Source: VMGX01 sp041658885
GTDB lineage: Bacteria; Patescibacteriota; Minisyncoccia; Phycocordibacterales; 21-14-all-36-13
Direction: 5' to 3'
Assembly: GCA_041658885.1 (NCBI GenBank)
Contig: JBAZZJ010000001.1
Span: 1-64,000 of the forward strand
DNA: 64,000 nt
Of the stretch, positions 25,737 to 33,332 are shown piece after piece. The position numbers and the translations under genes are program-made. The notes beneath the pieces were generated by a model that saw nothing but the letters and a program-made list of their open reading frames with translations, had not been told where the DNA came from and did no database searches. Positions within the stretch are counted from its first letter, which is position 1, and every line of letters begins with the position of its first letter.

Positions 25737-26223
25737 CACAAATAACACAAATAACACAAATAACACAGCGTGGAGTAATTTTTTTACCCTAATATTAGTT
25801 TTATTCATGATATTAAGTTTTATTGGACTTGTTGATACGACTTATCTAACAATACAACATTTGGAAAACGGTAGCGTTATATGTTTGATAATTCAAGGGT
25901 GTGATTTAGTATTAACAAGTGAATATTCAAAAATATTTGGTATTCCACTAGCTCTTTTGGGTGCCCTTTATTACTTTTTGATTTTTTCTCTTTCTGTTTT
26001 TTGTTTTAAAAAAAGAAAAGAAAATACTTTTAAATTTTTGTCTTTTTTTACAACAATAGGATTTGTTATATCTGTTTGGCTTGTTTATCTACAACTTTTT
26101 GTAATTAAATCTATTTGTAGTTATTGTATGGTTTCAGCTTTCACGTCCATTTCTTTGTTTATTTTTGGACTTATATTTTTAATAAATTTGAGAAAAAAGA
26201 ATGGCAACCTTAGAAAACTTTAG
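25726..26223 (+). CDS. Vitamin K epoxide reductase (VKOR) family protein
   Basis: A 165-residue, four-helix membrane protein of the VKOR family, which oxidises quinone-linked cysteines to generate disulfides for exported proteins. The loop pair Cys53...Cys59 and the active Cys131-Ser-Tyr-Cys134 are present, with the conserved Ser/Gly-Ile-Pro segment (SEYSKIFGIPLALLGALYY). Unlike many bacterial VKORs it has no fused thioredoxin domain. The first 14 residues are an NNT repeat encoded by a tandem AATAACACA repeat that bridges the ackA stop, perhaps a replication-slippage extension. nth overlaps the end. Together with the DsbD fusion it gives the cell both oxidising and reducing membrane pathways. 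Confidence 0.85.
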   Translation: MENNTNNTNNTNNTAWSNFFTLILVLFMILSFIGLVDTTYLTIQHLENGSVICLIIQGCDLVLTSEYSKIFGIPLALLGALYYFLIFSLSVFCFKKRKENTFKFLSFFTTIGFVISVWLVYLQLFVIKSICSYCMVSAFTSISLFIFGLIFLINLRKKNGNLRKL

Positions 26224-26875
26224 AAAAAGAAAAAACAGAGTTATTACAATAGCCAGAACTCTAAATAAAATATTTCACGACGGAAGAGGAACTTCTTTGG
26301 GCTATAAAAATAATTGGGAATTGTTGGTCTCGGTTATTTTGTCTGCCCAATGTACGGACGAGAGAGTAAATATGGTTACCAAAAAATTGTTCAAGAAATA
26401 TAAAAAATTAGATGATTATATTAATGCCAAGAAATCAAAATTTGAAAAAGATATAAAATCTACTGGATTTTACAAAAACAAAACAAACAATATTTTATCG
26501 GCGGCAAAAATGGTAAAAAAAGAGTTCAAGAGCAAAATCCCTGATAAGATGGAAGACTTAATAAAAATTCCGGGTGTTGGAAGAAAAACTGCCAATGTAA
26601 TATTGAGTAATGTTTTTAATAAAACTGAAGGGATAGTTGTAGACACTCATGTTAGGAGGTTATCAATTAAATTTGGTCTAACTAACAACAAAAGTCCAGA
26701 AAAAATTGAGAAAGATTTGATGAATATTTTACCAAAGAAATATTGGAAAGATTTTTCTTTTAAACTTGTAAGATATGGTCAAGAAATATGTGGGGCTAGA
26801 AAGCACGATTGTAAAAATCATCCTTTAACAAAGATATATACAAAAGCAAATAAAATTTGGCCAAGGGCAAAATGA
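26201..26875 (+). CDS. nth: Endonuclease III (Nth) lacking two Fe-S cysteines
   Basis: A base-excision glycosylase/AP lyase for oxidised pyrimidines. The helix-hairpin-helix LIKIPGVGRKTANVILSNVF contains the catalytic Lys, and VVDTHVRRLS the catalytic Asp. The C-terminal 4Fe-4S loop, normally C-x6-C-x2-C-x5-C, here reads CGARKHDCKNHPLTKIYTK: the first two cysteines remain but the last two are His and Ile/Tyr region, so the cluster probably cannot form. At 224 residues the length is normal. It overlaps the VKOR gene by 23 bases and ends directly at a cluster of ACGCAGAT repeats. Confidence 0.9.
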   Translation: MATLENFRKRKNRVITIARTLNKIFHDGRGTSLGYKNNWELLVSVILSAQCTDERVNMVTKKLFKKYKKLDDYINAKKSKFEKDIKSTGFYKNKTNNILSAAKMVKKEFKSKIPDKMEDLIKIPGVGRKTANVILSNVFNKTEGIVVDTHVRRLSIKFGLTNNKSPEKIEKDLMNILPKKYWKDFSFKLVRYGQEICGARKHDCKNHPLTKIYTKANKIWPRAK

Positions 26876-26937
26876 ACGCAGATTCACCCCGCCAAAGGCG
26901 GGGTAAACGCAGATAAAAATTGCAGATTAACGCAGAT
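26872..26937. repeat. ACGCAGAT repeat cluster with CCCCGCC hairpin element
   Basis: Copies of AACGCAGAT flank the short element ACCCCGCC AAA GGCGGGGT (26886-26904); two further degenerate copies follow. Same flanks as at 34204-34299 and in pheS but with a different, shorter palindrome. Confidence 0.7.
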
Positions 26938-27005
26938 GAAATAAGTGGATATTAGGTTTCTTGTTTTTTTGTTTTGGTGTAAACTATATAGGTAATCAAA
27001 ATTGT

Positions 27006-27104
27006 ATGAAGAAATTTATAACTGACAGACCTACAAGAATCGCGTTTTTATCGGGGTTCTTTAGCGTTGTTATAACCCTATTTAATATACTATTGAAAAA
27101 ATAG
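27006..27104 (+). CDS. 32-residue membrane peptide
   Basis: A short ORF, MKKFITDRPTRIAFLSGFFS then VVITLFNILLKK, with a basic N-terminus and one hydrophobic stretch, in a 320-base gap between nth and the slipin gene. A TGTAAACTATATAGG stretch about 15-30 bases upstream could hold a -10 box. Composition and layout resemble the 35-residue peptide at 2566. No function known; the call rests on position and composition only. Confidence 0.4.
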   Translation: MKKFITDRPTRIAFLSGFFSVVITLFNILLKK

Positions 27105-27183
27105 TCTAATTTTAAGCAATTTTGTGCTTTTAATACCTATTTTTTGATAAAAATGCCTTTTAATTTAAAAAGGACTCTTGTGG

Positions 27184-27189
27184 TATAAT
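27184..27189 (+). promoter_or_regulatory. -10 box of the slipin gene
   Basis: TGTGGTATAAT, 8 bases before the ATG at 27198; near-leaderless. Confidence 0.6.
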
Positions 27190-27197
27190 TAAACATT

Positions 27198-27956
27198 ATG
27201 ATTTATTTATTTATTTTAATATTTATTATAGGTCTACTTTTTCTTTTTATAAGACAGGTAAACCAATACGAAAGAGGTGTAATGTTTGTTCTTGGTAGGT
27301 ATAAAGGCATAAAACAACCAGGATGGAAGCTTGTTGTTCCGATATTCCAGAAACTAATAAGGGTAGACATAAGGATAAAAGCAGTTGATGTCCCAGAACA
27401 AAAGGCAATAACCAAAGATAACATTCCAGTTGGGGTTAATGCAGTTATTTATTACAAAGTGTCAGATGTTTCAAAGGCTATTCTGGAGGTTGAAAATTTT
27501 TTTCATGCGGTGTCTCAATTAGCCCAAACTACAATGAGGAACGTTGTTGGGGAAGTTGAATTAGACGAACTTCTCGGTCAAAGAGAAAAAGTTTCTGAAA
27601 AAATAAAAAATATAGTTAGTAAGGCAAGTGATGCATGGGGAATAAGAGTTGATGATGTTGAATTGAAAGATGTTGTTTTGCCTCCAGATATGGAAAGAAT
27701 AATAGGGAAACAAGCAGAAGCAGAAAGAGAAAAAAGAGCTGTAATAATAAAAGCTGAAGGAGAAGTTATGTCTGCAAAAAATATGTCAAAAGCCGCACGA
27801 ATACTCTCTGAATCTGAAGGGGCTCTTCATTTACGAACATTACAATCTATAAATGACATAAGTTCTGATAAATCAAACACGGTTGTTTTTGCAGTTCCCT
27901 TAGAAGTATTGAGAGCCTTTGAAAAATTTAATAAATCTGAAAATAAGGAAAAGTAA
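27198..27956 (+). CDS. SPFH/band-7 slipin (stomatin-like) membrane protein
   Basis: A 252-residue protein with an N-terminal membrane hairpin (about residues 1-18) and an SPFH domain: VNQYERGVMFVLGRYKG, PGWKLVVPIFQKLIRVDIRI, DNIPVGVNAVIYYKV, then a helical tail with RVDDVELKDVVLPPDMERIIGKQAEAEREKRA. This is the classic slipin pattern. Such proteins oligomerise into membrane scaffolds and often work with NfeD-type partners or proteases; no NfeD gene is adjacent here. The DedA-like gene starts 3 bases after the stop, so both are co-transcribed from the TATAAT box upstream. Confidence 0.9.
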   Translation: MIYLFILIFIIGLLFLFIRQVNQYERGVMFVLGRYKGIKQPGWKLVVPIFQKLIRVDIRIKAVDVPEQKAITKDNIPVGVNAVIYYKVSDVSKAILEVENFFHAVSQLAQTTMRNVVGEVELDELLGQREKVSEKIKNIVSKASDAWGIRVDDVELKDVVLPPDMERIIGKQAEAEREKRAVIIKAEGEVMSAKNMSKAARILSESEGALHLRTLQSINDISSDKSNTVVFAVPLEVLRAFEKFNKSENKEK

Positions 27957-27958
27957 TT

Positions 27959-28615
27959 ATGAATGATGGAATAATACTAGGAAAAGATATTTTTGAATGG
28001 CTTTTAAGTTATGGTTATCCAATACTCATTTTTCTGTCAATAGTAGATACTACTTATGTTGGATTTTTTGCTGGAATACTTTCTTCTTGGGGCGTTTTTA
28101 ATCCATTTATAATATGGGGTATATTTATTGTTGTGAGATTAATAACCGACTCAATCTTTTTTTATCTCGCAAAATCCGGCTCGTCTTTTTTAAGAAGATT
28201 TAAACTTTTTAGAAAGGTTTTGAAAAGAATAAACGAAAAAAAGAATGAAGGAGAAATAGAATGGGCGCCACTTTTTAAAGAACATATTTTTAAAACCCTC
28301 TTAATAACAAAACTAATTCCAATTCCCGGTCTTCCAGAAGTTATCATAATTGTTGGGGGAATTTTAAAAGCAAAATATAAAAAAGTTTTTTATGGAACAG
28401 TTATTGGGCAAGGAATATGGGCGGGGCTTGTTATTTTTCTTGGGTATGAATTCGGTGGAGTTATACAAAGCGCCAAACATTTAATAGACGTAATAGGATT
28501 TATAACGGTCCTAATAATTATCTTATTTATTTTATATTACAAATATGCTCGTTCTCGTATTAAAAACAGAGATTGGTTCAAAGAAATTTTTAATGGTACA
28601 AAATTGGAAAAATAA
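27959..28615 (+). CDS. DedA/VTT-like membrane protein
   Basis: A 218-residue protein with about five hydrophobic segments. The central part, LFKEHIFKTLLITKLIPIPGLPEVIIIVGGILKAKYKKVFYGTVIGQGIWAGLVIFLGY, follows the DedA/SNARE-associated pattern in which a re-entrant Pro/Gly-rich hairpin is followed by G-x-x-x-W. Family members flip lipids such as undecaprenyl phosphate or phosphatidylethanolamine; substrate here is not known. It follows the slipin gene by 3 bases. The usual F-x-x-R motif is replaced by LITKLIPIPG, so the assignment is tentative. Confidence 0.6.
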   Translation: MNDGIILGKDIFEWLLSYGYPILIFLSIVDTTYVGFFAGILSSWGVFNPFIIWGIFIVVRLITDSIFFYLAKSGSSFLRRFKLFRKVLKRINEKKNEGEIEWAPLFKEHIFKTLLITKLIPIPGLPEVIIIVGGILKAKYKKVFYGTVIGQGIWAGLVIFLGYEFGGVIQSAKHLIDVIGFITVLIIILFILYYKYARSRIKNRDWFKEIFNGTKLEK

Positions 28616-28630
28616 ATTTGAGTTGAATGT

Positions 28631-28636
28631 TATAAT
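28631..28636 (+). promoter_or_regulatory. -10 box of rpiB (leaderless)
   Basis: TGTTATAAT, 6 bases before the ATG at 28643. Confidence 0.6.
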
Positions 28637-28642
28637 ATTCTT

Positions 28643-29110
28643 ATGCAAAAAATTTTTATAGGAACAGATCACGCAGGATTTGAACTAAAAGAAAAACTAA
28701 AACCCTTTCTTGAAGAATTAGGATATAAAGTTGTTGATAAGGGAGCTTTTATTTATGACGAGAAAGATGATTACCCAAATTTCATTTCTCTTGTTGCAGA
28801 AGAAGTATCAAAAGACCAAAAAAATTCTAAAGGAATAATTCTTGGTGGGTCTGGGCAAGGAGAAGCGATGATATCGGATAGATTTAGTAATGTAAGAACA
28901 GCTGTTTATTATGGTGGAAATATTGAAGTAATAAAATTATCTCGTGAACATAATGATTCAAATATTTTGTCTTTAGGAGCTAGATTTATTACAGAAGAAC
29001 AAGCAAAAACAGCTGTAAAATTATGGTTAGACACAGAATTTTCTAAAGAGGAAAGGCATATTCGTAGAATAAAGGAGATAGATTCACTTGGAAACTCGGT
29101 TTCCAAGTAA
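28643..29110 (+). CDS. rpiB: Ribose-5-phosphate isomerase B
   Basis: Interconverts ribose 5-phosphate and ribulose 5-phosphate. The 155-residue RpiB/LacAB protein opens with IFIGTDHAGFELKEKLKP and has SREHNDSNILSLGARF. In place of the catalytic Cys of E. coli RpiB it has GGSGQGEA, the mycobacterial type in which a Glu serves as base. The gene is 22 bases before rpe, forming a pentose unit that continues into transketolase. The -10 box 6 bases before the ATG suggests a leaderless message. Confidence 0.92.
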   Translation: MQKIFIGTDHAGFELKEKLKPFLEELGYKVVDKGAFIYDEKDDYPNFISLVAEEVSKDQKNSKGIILGGSGQGEAMISDRFSNVRTAVYYGGNIEVIKLSREHNDSNILSLGARFITEEQAKTAVKLWLDTEFSKEERHIRRIKEIDSLGNSVSK

Positions 29111-29132
29111 AAGTTATATTGTTAAATAAAAA

Positions 29133-29834
29133 ATGGAACCCCAAATAATTCCAGCAATAATTCCGGAAAGTTTTGAACACCTAAAAACAGAATTAGGGCT
29201 TGTTAAAAATTTTGTCCCGCTAGTTCAAGTTGATATCACAGATGGAATTTTTGCACCAACGATAACGTGGCCCTTCGACTCCGCTCAGGACAAGCCTCTT
29301 TTAGACGAGCATTTTGGAAAAATGGTCAGACAAGAAGAAGGGATGCCTTTTTGGCAAGATTTAAATTTTGAAATGGATTTAATGATACAAAATCCAGAAG
29401 AGATGATTGATAAATGGATAAACATAGGCGCAAGTGCTTTGATTATTCATATAGAAAGCACAAACGAAATAGAAAAAATAATACAAAAAATAAAAGATAT
29501 GAATATAGAGGTCGGGGTTTCTTTAAATCCAAGTACTCCAAATAGCAAACTGGATTTAATTTTAGATAAAATAAATTTTGTTCAATTTATGGGTAACGAC
29601 AGAATCGGTTATCATGGAGTTGAGTTAGACGAAAGAGTGTATAAAAAAATAAAAGAATTAAGAAATAAAAATTCTCAAATGCCAATAGCTATAGATATAG
29701 GCGTTAATGAGGAGACGGTTACACCACTTGTTAAAGCCGGAGTAACAAAACTTATTTCAGGGTCAACAATTTTAAATTCGGATAATATTAAAGAAAAAAT
29801 AGATGAATTGAAAAATCTATCTTTAAATATTTAA
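29133..29834 (+). CDS. rpe: Ribulose-phosphate 3-epimerase-like protein
   Basis: A 233-residue TIM-barrel protein in pentose context, expected to interconvert ribulose and xylulose 5-phosphate. VQVDITDGIFAPT aligns with the family HVDVMDGHFVPN and FEMDLMIQNPE with DVHLMV, so two metal-binding histidines are Gln32 and Asp; Asp34 is kept. Either the metal site is altered or the substrate differs. Residues 47-55 (PFDSAQDKP) come from a dispersed CCCTTCGACTCCGCTCAGGA repeat inserted in frame after the first active-site strand. It lies between rpiB and tktA, which supports the role. Confidence 0.8.
   Translation: MEPQIIPAIIPESFEHLKTELGLVKNFVPLVQVDITDGIFAPTITWPFDSAQDKPLLDEHFGKMVRQEEGMPFWQDLNFEMDLMIQNPEEMIDKWINIGASALIIHIESTNEIEKIIQKIKDMNIEVGVSLNPSTPNSKLDLILDKINFVQFMGNDRIGYHGVELDERVYKKIKELRNKNSQMPIAIDIGVNEETVTPLVKAGVTKLISGSTILNSDNIKEKIDELKNLSLNI
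29271..29296. repeat. REP-like insertion inside rpe
   Basis: CCCTTCGACTCCGCTCAGGA followed by CAAGCC, a dispersed repeat type I know from many bacterial genomes, read in frame as PFDSAQDKP. Different from the CCCGTT family. Confidence 0.65.
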
Positions 29835-29837
29835 ATT

Positions 29838-29970
29838 ATGGATCCCGTTAGAAATAAAAAGAGATAGTATATAGAAAATAACCATCAAATATAAAAAGGT
29901 CAACAAATTAAAAATTAATTAAATAAATCGCGGAAATGCCTTCGGCAATCCCGATTTCTAACGGGATGGA
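29838..29970. repeat. Start-codon palindromic element, type A copy 2
   Basis: ATGGA at 29838 and at 29966. Arms TCCCGTTAGAAAT / ATTTCTAACGGGA. The right side carries a hairpin CGGAAATGCC/GGCAATCCCG shared with the 37346 copy. The left ATG opens a 9-codon frame (MDPVRNKKR). Confidence 0.85.
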
Positions 29971-30808
29971 ATTAAATGAGAAAAAAATATTTGAATTAAA
30001 AAAAATCGCGAAAGAGGTTCGTAAAACAATTATAAAATCTCTCGTTTCAGCTGGTTCTGGACATACTGGAGGGCCACTTGGTATGGCTGATATATTTACT
30101 GCGTTTTATTTTTATATATTAAAACATAACCCAAAGGAACCACTTTGGTCCGAAAGAGATATATTAATTTTATCAAATGGGCACATTGTTCCTGCGAGGT
30201 ATTCAGCAATGGCGCACGCTGGTTATTTTTCAGTTGAGGAGTTTGAAAATGGGTTAAGAAAATTTGGAACGGTTTTTCAAGGTCATCCAGATAGAAAATT
30301 TTTACCATCGATGGAAACTACGTCTGGTCCTTTAGGTTGTGGCCTTGGGCAGGCAAGTGGAATTGCGCTTGGAGCAAAAATGGATGGAAAAAGTTTTTAT
30401 ACTTATTGCATAATGTCTGACGGAGAACATCAAGAAGGAAACCTCTGGGAATCGGTTATGTTTGCCGGAAAATATAAAATAGATAATCTAACGGGAATTA
30501 TAGACAGAAATAATATTCAAATAACTGGTAACACAGAAAATATAATGCCCTTGGAATCGTTGAGAAGTAAATATGAAGCATTTAATTGGAATGTGATTGA
30601 AGTTGACGGACACGATTTTGTAAAATTTATTGAGGCAATTGAAATGGCAAAAGTTTCTCGTGGCAAACCAACAGTAATTATTGCCCACACAATTCCGGGA
30701 AAGGGAGTAAAAGAAATTGAAAACGATTACAAATGGCACGGAATTGCACCGAATAGAGAGCAAGGTGAGAGGTTTTTAAAAGAATTAGAAGAAACCCCAG
30801 TTAAATAA
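29966..30808 (+). CDS. tktA: Transketolase, N-terminal (TPP-binding) subunit
   Basis: First half of a split transketolase, 280 residues from the ATG at 29966. SAGSGHTGGPLGMADIFTAFYF, MSDGEHQEGNLWESVMFAGKYKI (the GDG-type cofactor motif with NL) and VIEVDGHDF are conserved. It transfers two-carbon units between sugar phosphates together with the subunit encoded at 30936. A longer frame from 29936 exists but its extra residues (AIPISNGM) are translated element DNA also seen before prfA, so the later ATG is preferred. The last residues TPVK and the stop lie in the arm of the next palindromic element. Confidence 0.93.
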   Translation: MELNEKKIFELKKIAKEVRKTIIKSLVSAGSGHTGGPLGMADIFTAFYFYILKHNPKEPLWSERDILILSNGHIVPARYSAMAHAGYFSVEEFENGLRKFGTVFQGHPDRKFLPSMETTSGPLGCGLGQASGIALGAKMDGKSFYTYCIMSDGEHQEGNLWESVMFAGKYKIDNLTGIIDRNNIQITGNTENIMPLESLRSKYEAFNWNVIEVDGHDFVKFIEAIEMAKVSRGKPTVIIAHTIPGKGVKEIENDYKWHGIAPNREQGERFLKELEETPVK

Positions 30809-30933
30809 TTTTAAATAAAAAAGATTAGAATGTTGTATATTTGTATAAAAATGGAAATAAAAAAGATTTATATTAATAATAAGATAATTTAAAATTAAAA
30901 TTTGAGAAATACTCAAATTTTATTTAACAGGGT
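30794..30933. repeat. Palindromic element between the two transketolase genes
   Basis: Arms ACCCCAGTTAAAT (from 30794) and ATTTAACAGGGT (to 30933). The left arm encodes the last residues and stop of tktA; the right arm ends 2 bases before the tktB ATG. An inner hairpin AAAATTTGAG/CTCAAATTTT lies near the right end. Confidence 0.7.
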
Positions 30934-30935
30934 AA

Positions 30936-31937
30936 ATGTTAAATAAGACAAAAAAATTGAATTTAAAACTTTTTGACGCGGATGTAGAAAAAAAACCTAT
31001 CCGTGATGGATTTGGTCAAGGCCTTGTTGAAGTTGGAGCAAGAAACAGAAAAGTTGTAGTACTATCTGCCGATTTATCCGAATCACTCAGAATGAATTCA
31101 TTTAAAGAAAAATTTCCAGACAGATATTTTGAAGTTGGGGTTGCAGAACAAAGTTTAGCGACGATTGGTTCCGGACTTGCTTATTATGGAAAGATTCCTT
31201 TTATAGGGTCTTTTGCGACGTTTAGCCCCGGAAGAAATTGGGAACAAATAAGAACGACAATTGCTCTTAATAATGTTCCTGTAAAAATAATTGGTTCTCA
31301 CGCTGGAGTTGCTGTTGGTGAAGATGGAGCAACGCATCAATCACTTGAAGACATTGCTCTCACGCGAGTTTTACCAAACATGACAATCATAGCTCCTTGT
31401 GATTATGAAGAAGCAAGAAAAGCCGTGTATGAAATTGTCACACACGAGAAACCCGTTTATATGAGATTTGATAGAAGCAAAGTTCCGGCCATTACTACAG
31501 AAAGCTCTCCTTTTAAAATAGGAAAGGCTGAAATTTTATGGGAATCAAATAATCCAAAAGTTGTAATCATTGCTATTGGTTATTTAGTTCACAACGCTCT
31601 TCTTTGTGCTAAAGAATTAGAAAAAGAGGGAATAGAGGTTTTAGTTGTTAATAATCATACAATTAAACCAATGGATGAGGAATTAATTTTGGGGGTCGTA
31701 AAAAGAACCGAAGCAGTTGTCACGGTTGAAGATCATCAGATTGCAGGAGGTATGGGCTCTGCAGTTGCAGAATTTTTGGCAAAAACATATCCAGTACCAA
31801 TTGAATTTATTGGAATAAATAATAAATTTGGACAATCAGGCACTCCGGCTGAATTAATTAAACACTATGGGCTTGATGTTGAATCAATAAAAAAAGCAGT
31901 TACAAAAGTAATTAAGAGGAATAAAAATTGTCGTTAG
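30936..31937 (+). CDS. tktB: Transketolase, C-terminal subunit
   Basis: Second half of split transketolase (333 residues): pyrimidine-binding domain with RYFEVGVAEQSLATIGSGLAYYGKIPF (catalytic Glu in GVAEQ), the active-site loop DGATHQSLEDIALTRVLPNM, and the C-terminal transketolase domain (VVTVEDHQIAGGMGSAVAEFL). Works as a complex with the N-terminal subunit encoded just upstream. Symbol given by position only. The 5' region between the subunits is a palindromic element rather than a simple ribosome site, so relative expression may be set by it. A perfect 13-bp stem terminator follows. Confidence 0.93.
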   Translation: MLNKTKKLNLKLFDADVEKKPIRDGFGQGLVEVGARNRKVVVLSADLSESLRMNSFKEKFPDRYFEVGVAEQSLATIGSGLAYYGKIPFIGSFATFSPGRNWEQIRTTIALNNVPVKIIGSHAGVAVGEDGATHQSLEDIALTRVLPNMTIIAPCDYEEARKAVYEIVTHEKPVYMRFDRSKVPAITTESSPFKIGKAEILWESNNPKVVIIAIGYLVHNALLCAKELEKEGIEVLVVNNHTIKPMDEELILGVVKRTEAVVTVEDHQIAGGMGSAVAEFLAKTYPVPIEFIGINNKFGQSGTPAELIKHYGLDVESIKKAVTKVIKRNKNCR

Positions 31938-31980
31938 TGATAATTTTTATCCACAATATTTTTATTTATAAAAAAGAAAG

Positions 31981-32012
31981 AAGCTCAATCGATAAAATCG
32001 ATTGAGCTTTTT
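31981..32012. terminator. Bidirectional terminator after tktB
   Basis: Perfect stem AAGCTCAATCGAT/ATCGATTGAGCTT with an AAA loop. T-tracts on both sides serve tktB (+) and the small minus-strand RNA. Confidence 0.85.
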
Positions 32013-32041
32013 CATAAAGTGGGGGAAAAAAATTTTTAAGA

Positions 32042-32101
32042 TTATGACCGTTTTTTTGGTGGGTGTAAGTATCTCTTACTCCGCAATTTGGCTGGTGTCA
32101 T
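32042..32101 (-). CDS. 19-residue basic peptide or structured small RNA
   Basis: A minus-strand transcript is predicted by a near-consensus promoter (-35 and -10 at 32121-32148) and a terminator at 31981-32012. Within it an ORF reads MTPAKLRSKRYLHPPKKRS, 8 of 19 residues Lys/Arg/His. The same RNA folds: AGATTATGAC at its start pairs with GTCATAATCT at 32048-32039, enclosing GTAAG/CTTAC, so the start and stop codons are in the closing stem. Either a small basic peptide or a non-coding RNA; I cannot tell which. I see no other gene in 31938-32298. Confidence 0.4.
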   Translation of the reverse strand: MTPAKLRSKRYLHPPKKRS

Positions 32102-32120
32102 AATCTAAACTTCTATTATG

Positions 32121-32148
32121 AGTATAGCATACTCATAATTTTTGTCAA
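32121..32148 (-). promoter_or_regulatory. Strong promoter for the small minus-strand RNA
   Basis: TTGACA (32148-32143 on the minus strand), 16-base spacer ending TGC, TATACT (32126-32121). Best sigma-70-type match in the window; predicted start about 13 bases before the peptide ATG. Confidence 0.75.
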
Positions 32149-32232
32149 CCCCGCGACTAATTTTATAAGTATTGGATTAAGAGTATTTTTAAGGATGTCA
32201 AAATGTGGCTAAGTAAAGCCATATTTATAAAC

Positions 32233-32265
32233 TTTTTACTGAGAGGCTGAGCCTCTAAGTAAAAA
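32233..32265. terminator. Hairpin downstream of the pfkB-family gene
   Basis: TTTTTACT...AGGC TGA GCCT...AGTAAAAA. Terminator-like on both strands. Confidence 0.6.
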
Positions 32266-32268
32266 ACT

Positions 32269-32298
32269 GTTCAAACGACACCTAGGTGTCGTTTGAAC
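32269..32298. repeat. Perfect 30-bp palindrome abutting a stop codon
   Basis: 32269-32283 is the exact reverse complement of 32284-32298 (centre ACCT|AGGT). It touches the stop codon of the minus-strand pfkB-family gene. Confidence 0.85.
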
Positions 32299-33294
32299 TT
32301 ATATTATTTTAGTAGGTTTGTAATATTCTGGGGCTTGTTTCAAATACTTCTCTAATTGTTCGCGGTTTAAAAGTCCGTTTCTTACACCTTCGAATTGAAC
32401 TTCTGACATTGAGTTTATGGGTCCCCACATTAGAGCTTCTTGAATTGTTTTGCCAAGTGCGATTGCAGAAGTAAATGTTGCAGAAAATGCATCACCAGCA
32501 CCGGTTCTATCAACGGGAGGTTTTGGGTCCGGGTACATAGGAATACTCCAACCCTCATTTCCATCATAAACATATGCACCATTCACGGCATCTGTTATTA
32601 CAACAATCTTCGGTCCTAGCGTGTGCATCATCTTTAATAAATAAACAATGTTATCATTTTCAGTATTTAAAATTCTTTTTACTTCAGTTTTATTACAGAA
32701 AAATAACTTACTCAATTTATAAATTCTTTTTAGCGGCTCATAGCCGATTTTAATTTGAAACGTTCCAGGTTGAAAGACAAGATTTATCTGTGGATGTTTT
32801 TCAACATAATCTGCAATTTGATTATGATAATCTAAAGTATTTTCTCCAAGAGAACTAAAATAAACGAATCTCGGAGATCCTATGTCTGGAAGTTTATAAT
32901 CATATTCTCTGTGTTTTGAAAGTATGGTTCTTTCTTCCTCATATAAAATTAAATAATTATAATTTGTTTCTCTCCCCTTTTGAATTTTTATAAAATTAGT
33001 ATCAACTCCTTCCTTTTTTAACGTTTCTATACAAGCTCTCCCATTATCATCATCTCCAACATTTGACACAAGAGATGAATTCAAACCCAACCTGTGAGCA
33101 CATACGGATGCATTTGATGCATTGCCAGCGGCTCTAACAACTGACACTGATTCGTATGGAATTTTTTCAGCAAAACCTAAACATATTTTATTTTTTTTAT
33201 TTTTTGAATCAGAAATAATCTCAGCTTCTTTGACACGAATAAAAGCGTCGTTTGTAATATCTCCAATTCCTATAAAATCAAAATTTTTATTCAT
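32299..33294 (-). CDS. PfkB-family carbohydrate kinase
   Basis: A 331-residue ribokinase-fold sugar kinase. GNASNASVCAHRLGL is the first PfkB signature region and DRTGAGDAFSATFTSAIALG the second, with the anion hole GAGD and catalytic Asp. The substrate is not fixed by sequence: ribokinase, fructokinase, adenosine kinase or 6-phosphofructokinase activities all occur in the family. Convergent position next to transketolase and divergent from the aldolase gene suggests a role in feeding sugar phosphates to the pentose/phosphoketolase route, possibly as the missing phosphofructokinase. Palindromic hairpins follow its stop. Confidence 0.85.
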   Translation of the reverse strand: MNKNFDFIGIGDITNDAFIRVKEAEIISDSKNKKNKICLGFAEKIPYESVSVVRAAGNASNASVCAHRLGLNSSLVSNVGDDDNGRACIETLKKEGVDTNFIKIQKGRETNYNYLILYEEERTILSKHREYDYKLPDIGSPRFVYFSSLGENTLDYHNQIADYVEKHPQINLVFQPGTFQIKIGYEPLKRIYKLSKLFFCNKTEVKRILNTENDNIVYLLKMMHTLGPKIVVITDAVNGAYVYDGNEGWSIPMYPDPKPPVDRTGAGDAFSATFTSAIALGKTIQEALMWGPINSMSEVQFEGVRNGLLNREQLEKYLKQAPEYYKPTKII

Positions 33295-33320
33295 ATAAAT
33301 TATTTTAACATACTTTATGC

Positions 33321-33326
33321 TAAAAT
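33321..33326 (+). promoter_or_regulatory. -10 box of the aldolase gene (leaderless)
   Basis: TGCTAAAAT, extended -10, 6 bases before the ATG at 33333. Confidence 0.55.
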
Positions 33327-33332
33327 ATTGTC

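Noticed and set aside
29936..29965. Upstream in-frame starts for tktA (29936) and prfA (37443)
   Set aside because: The added residues (AIPISNGM) are identical because both are translated from the same palindromic element; the ATG at the element edge gives normal N-termini.
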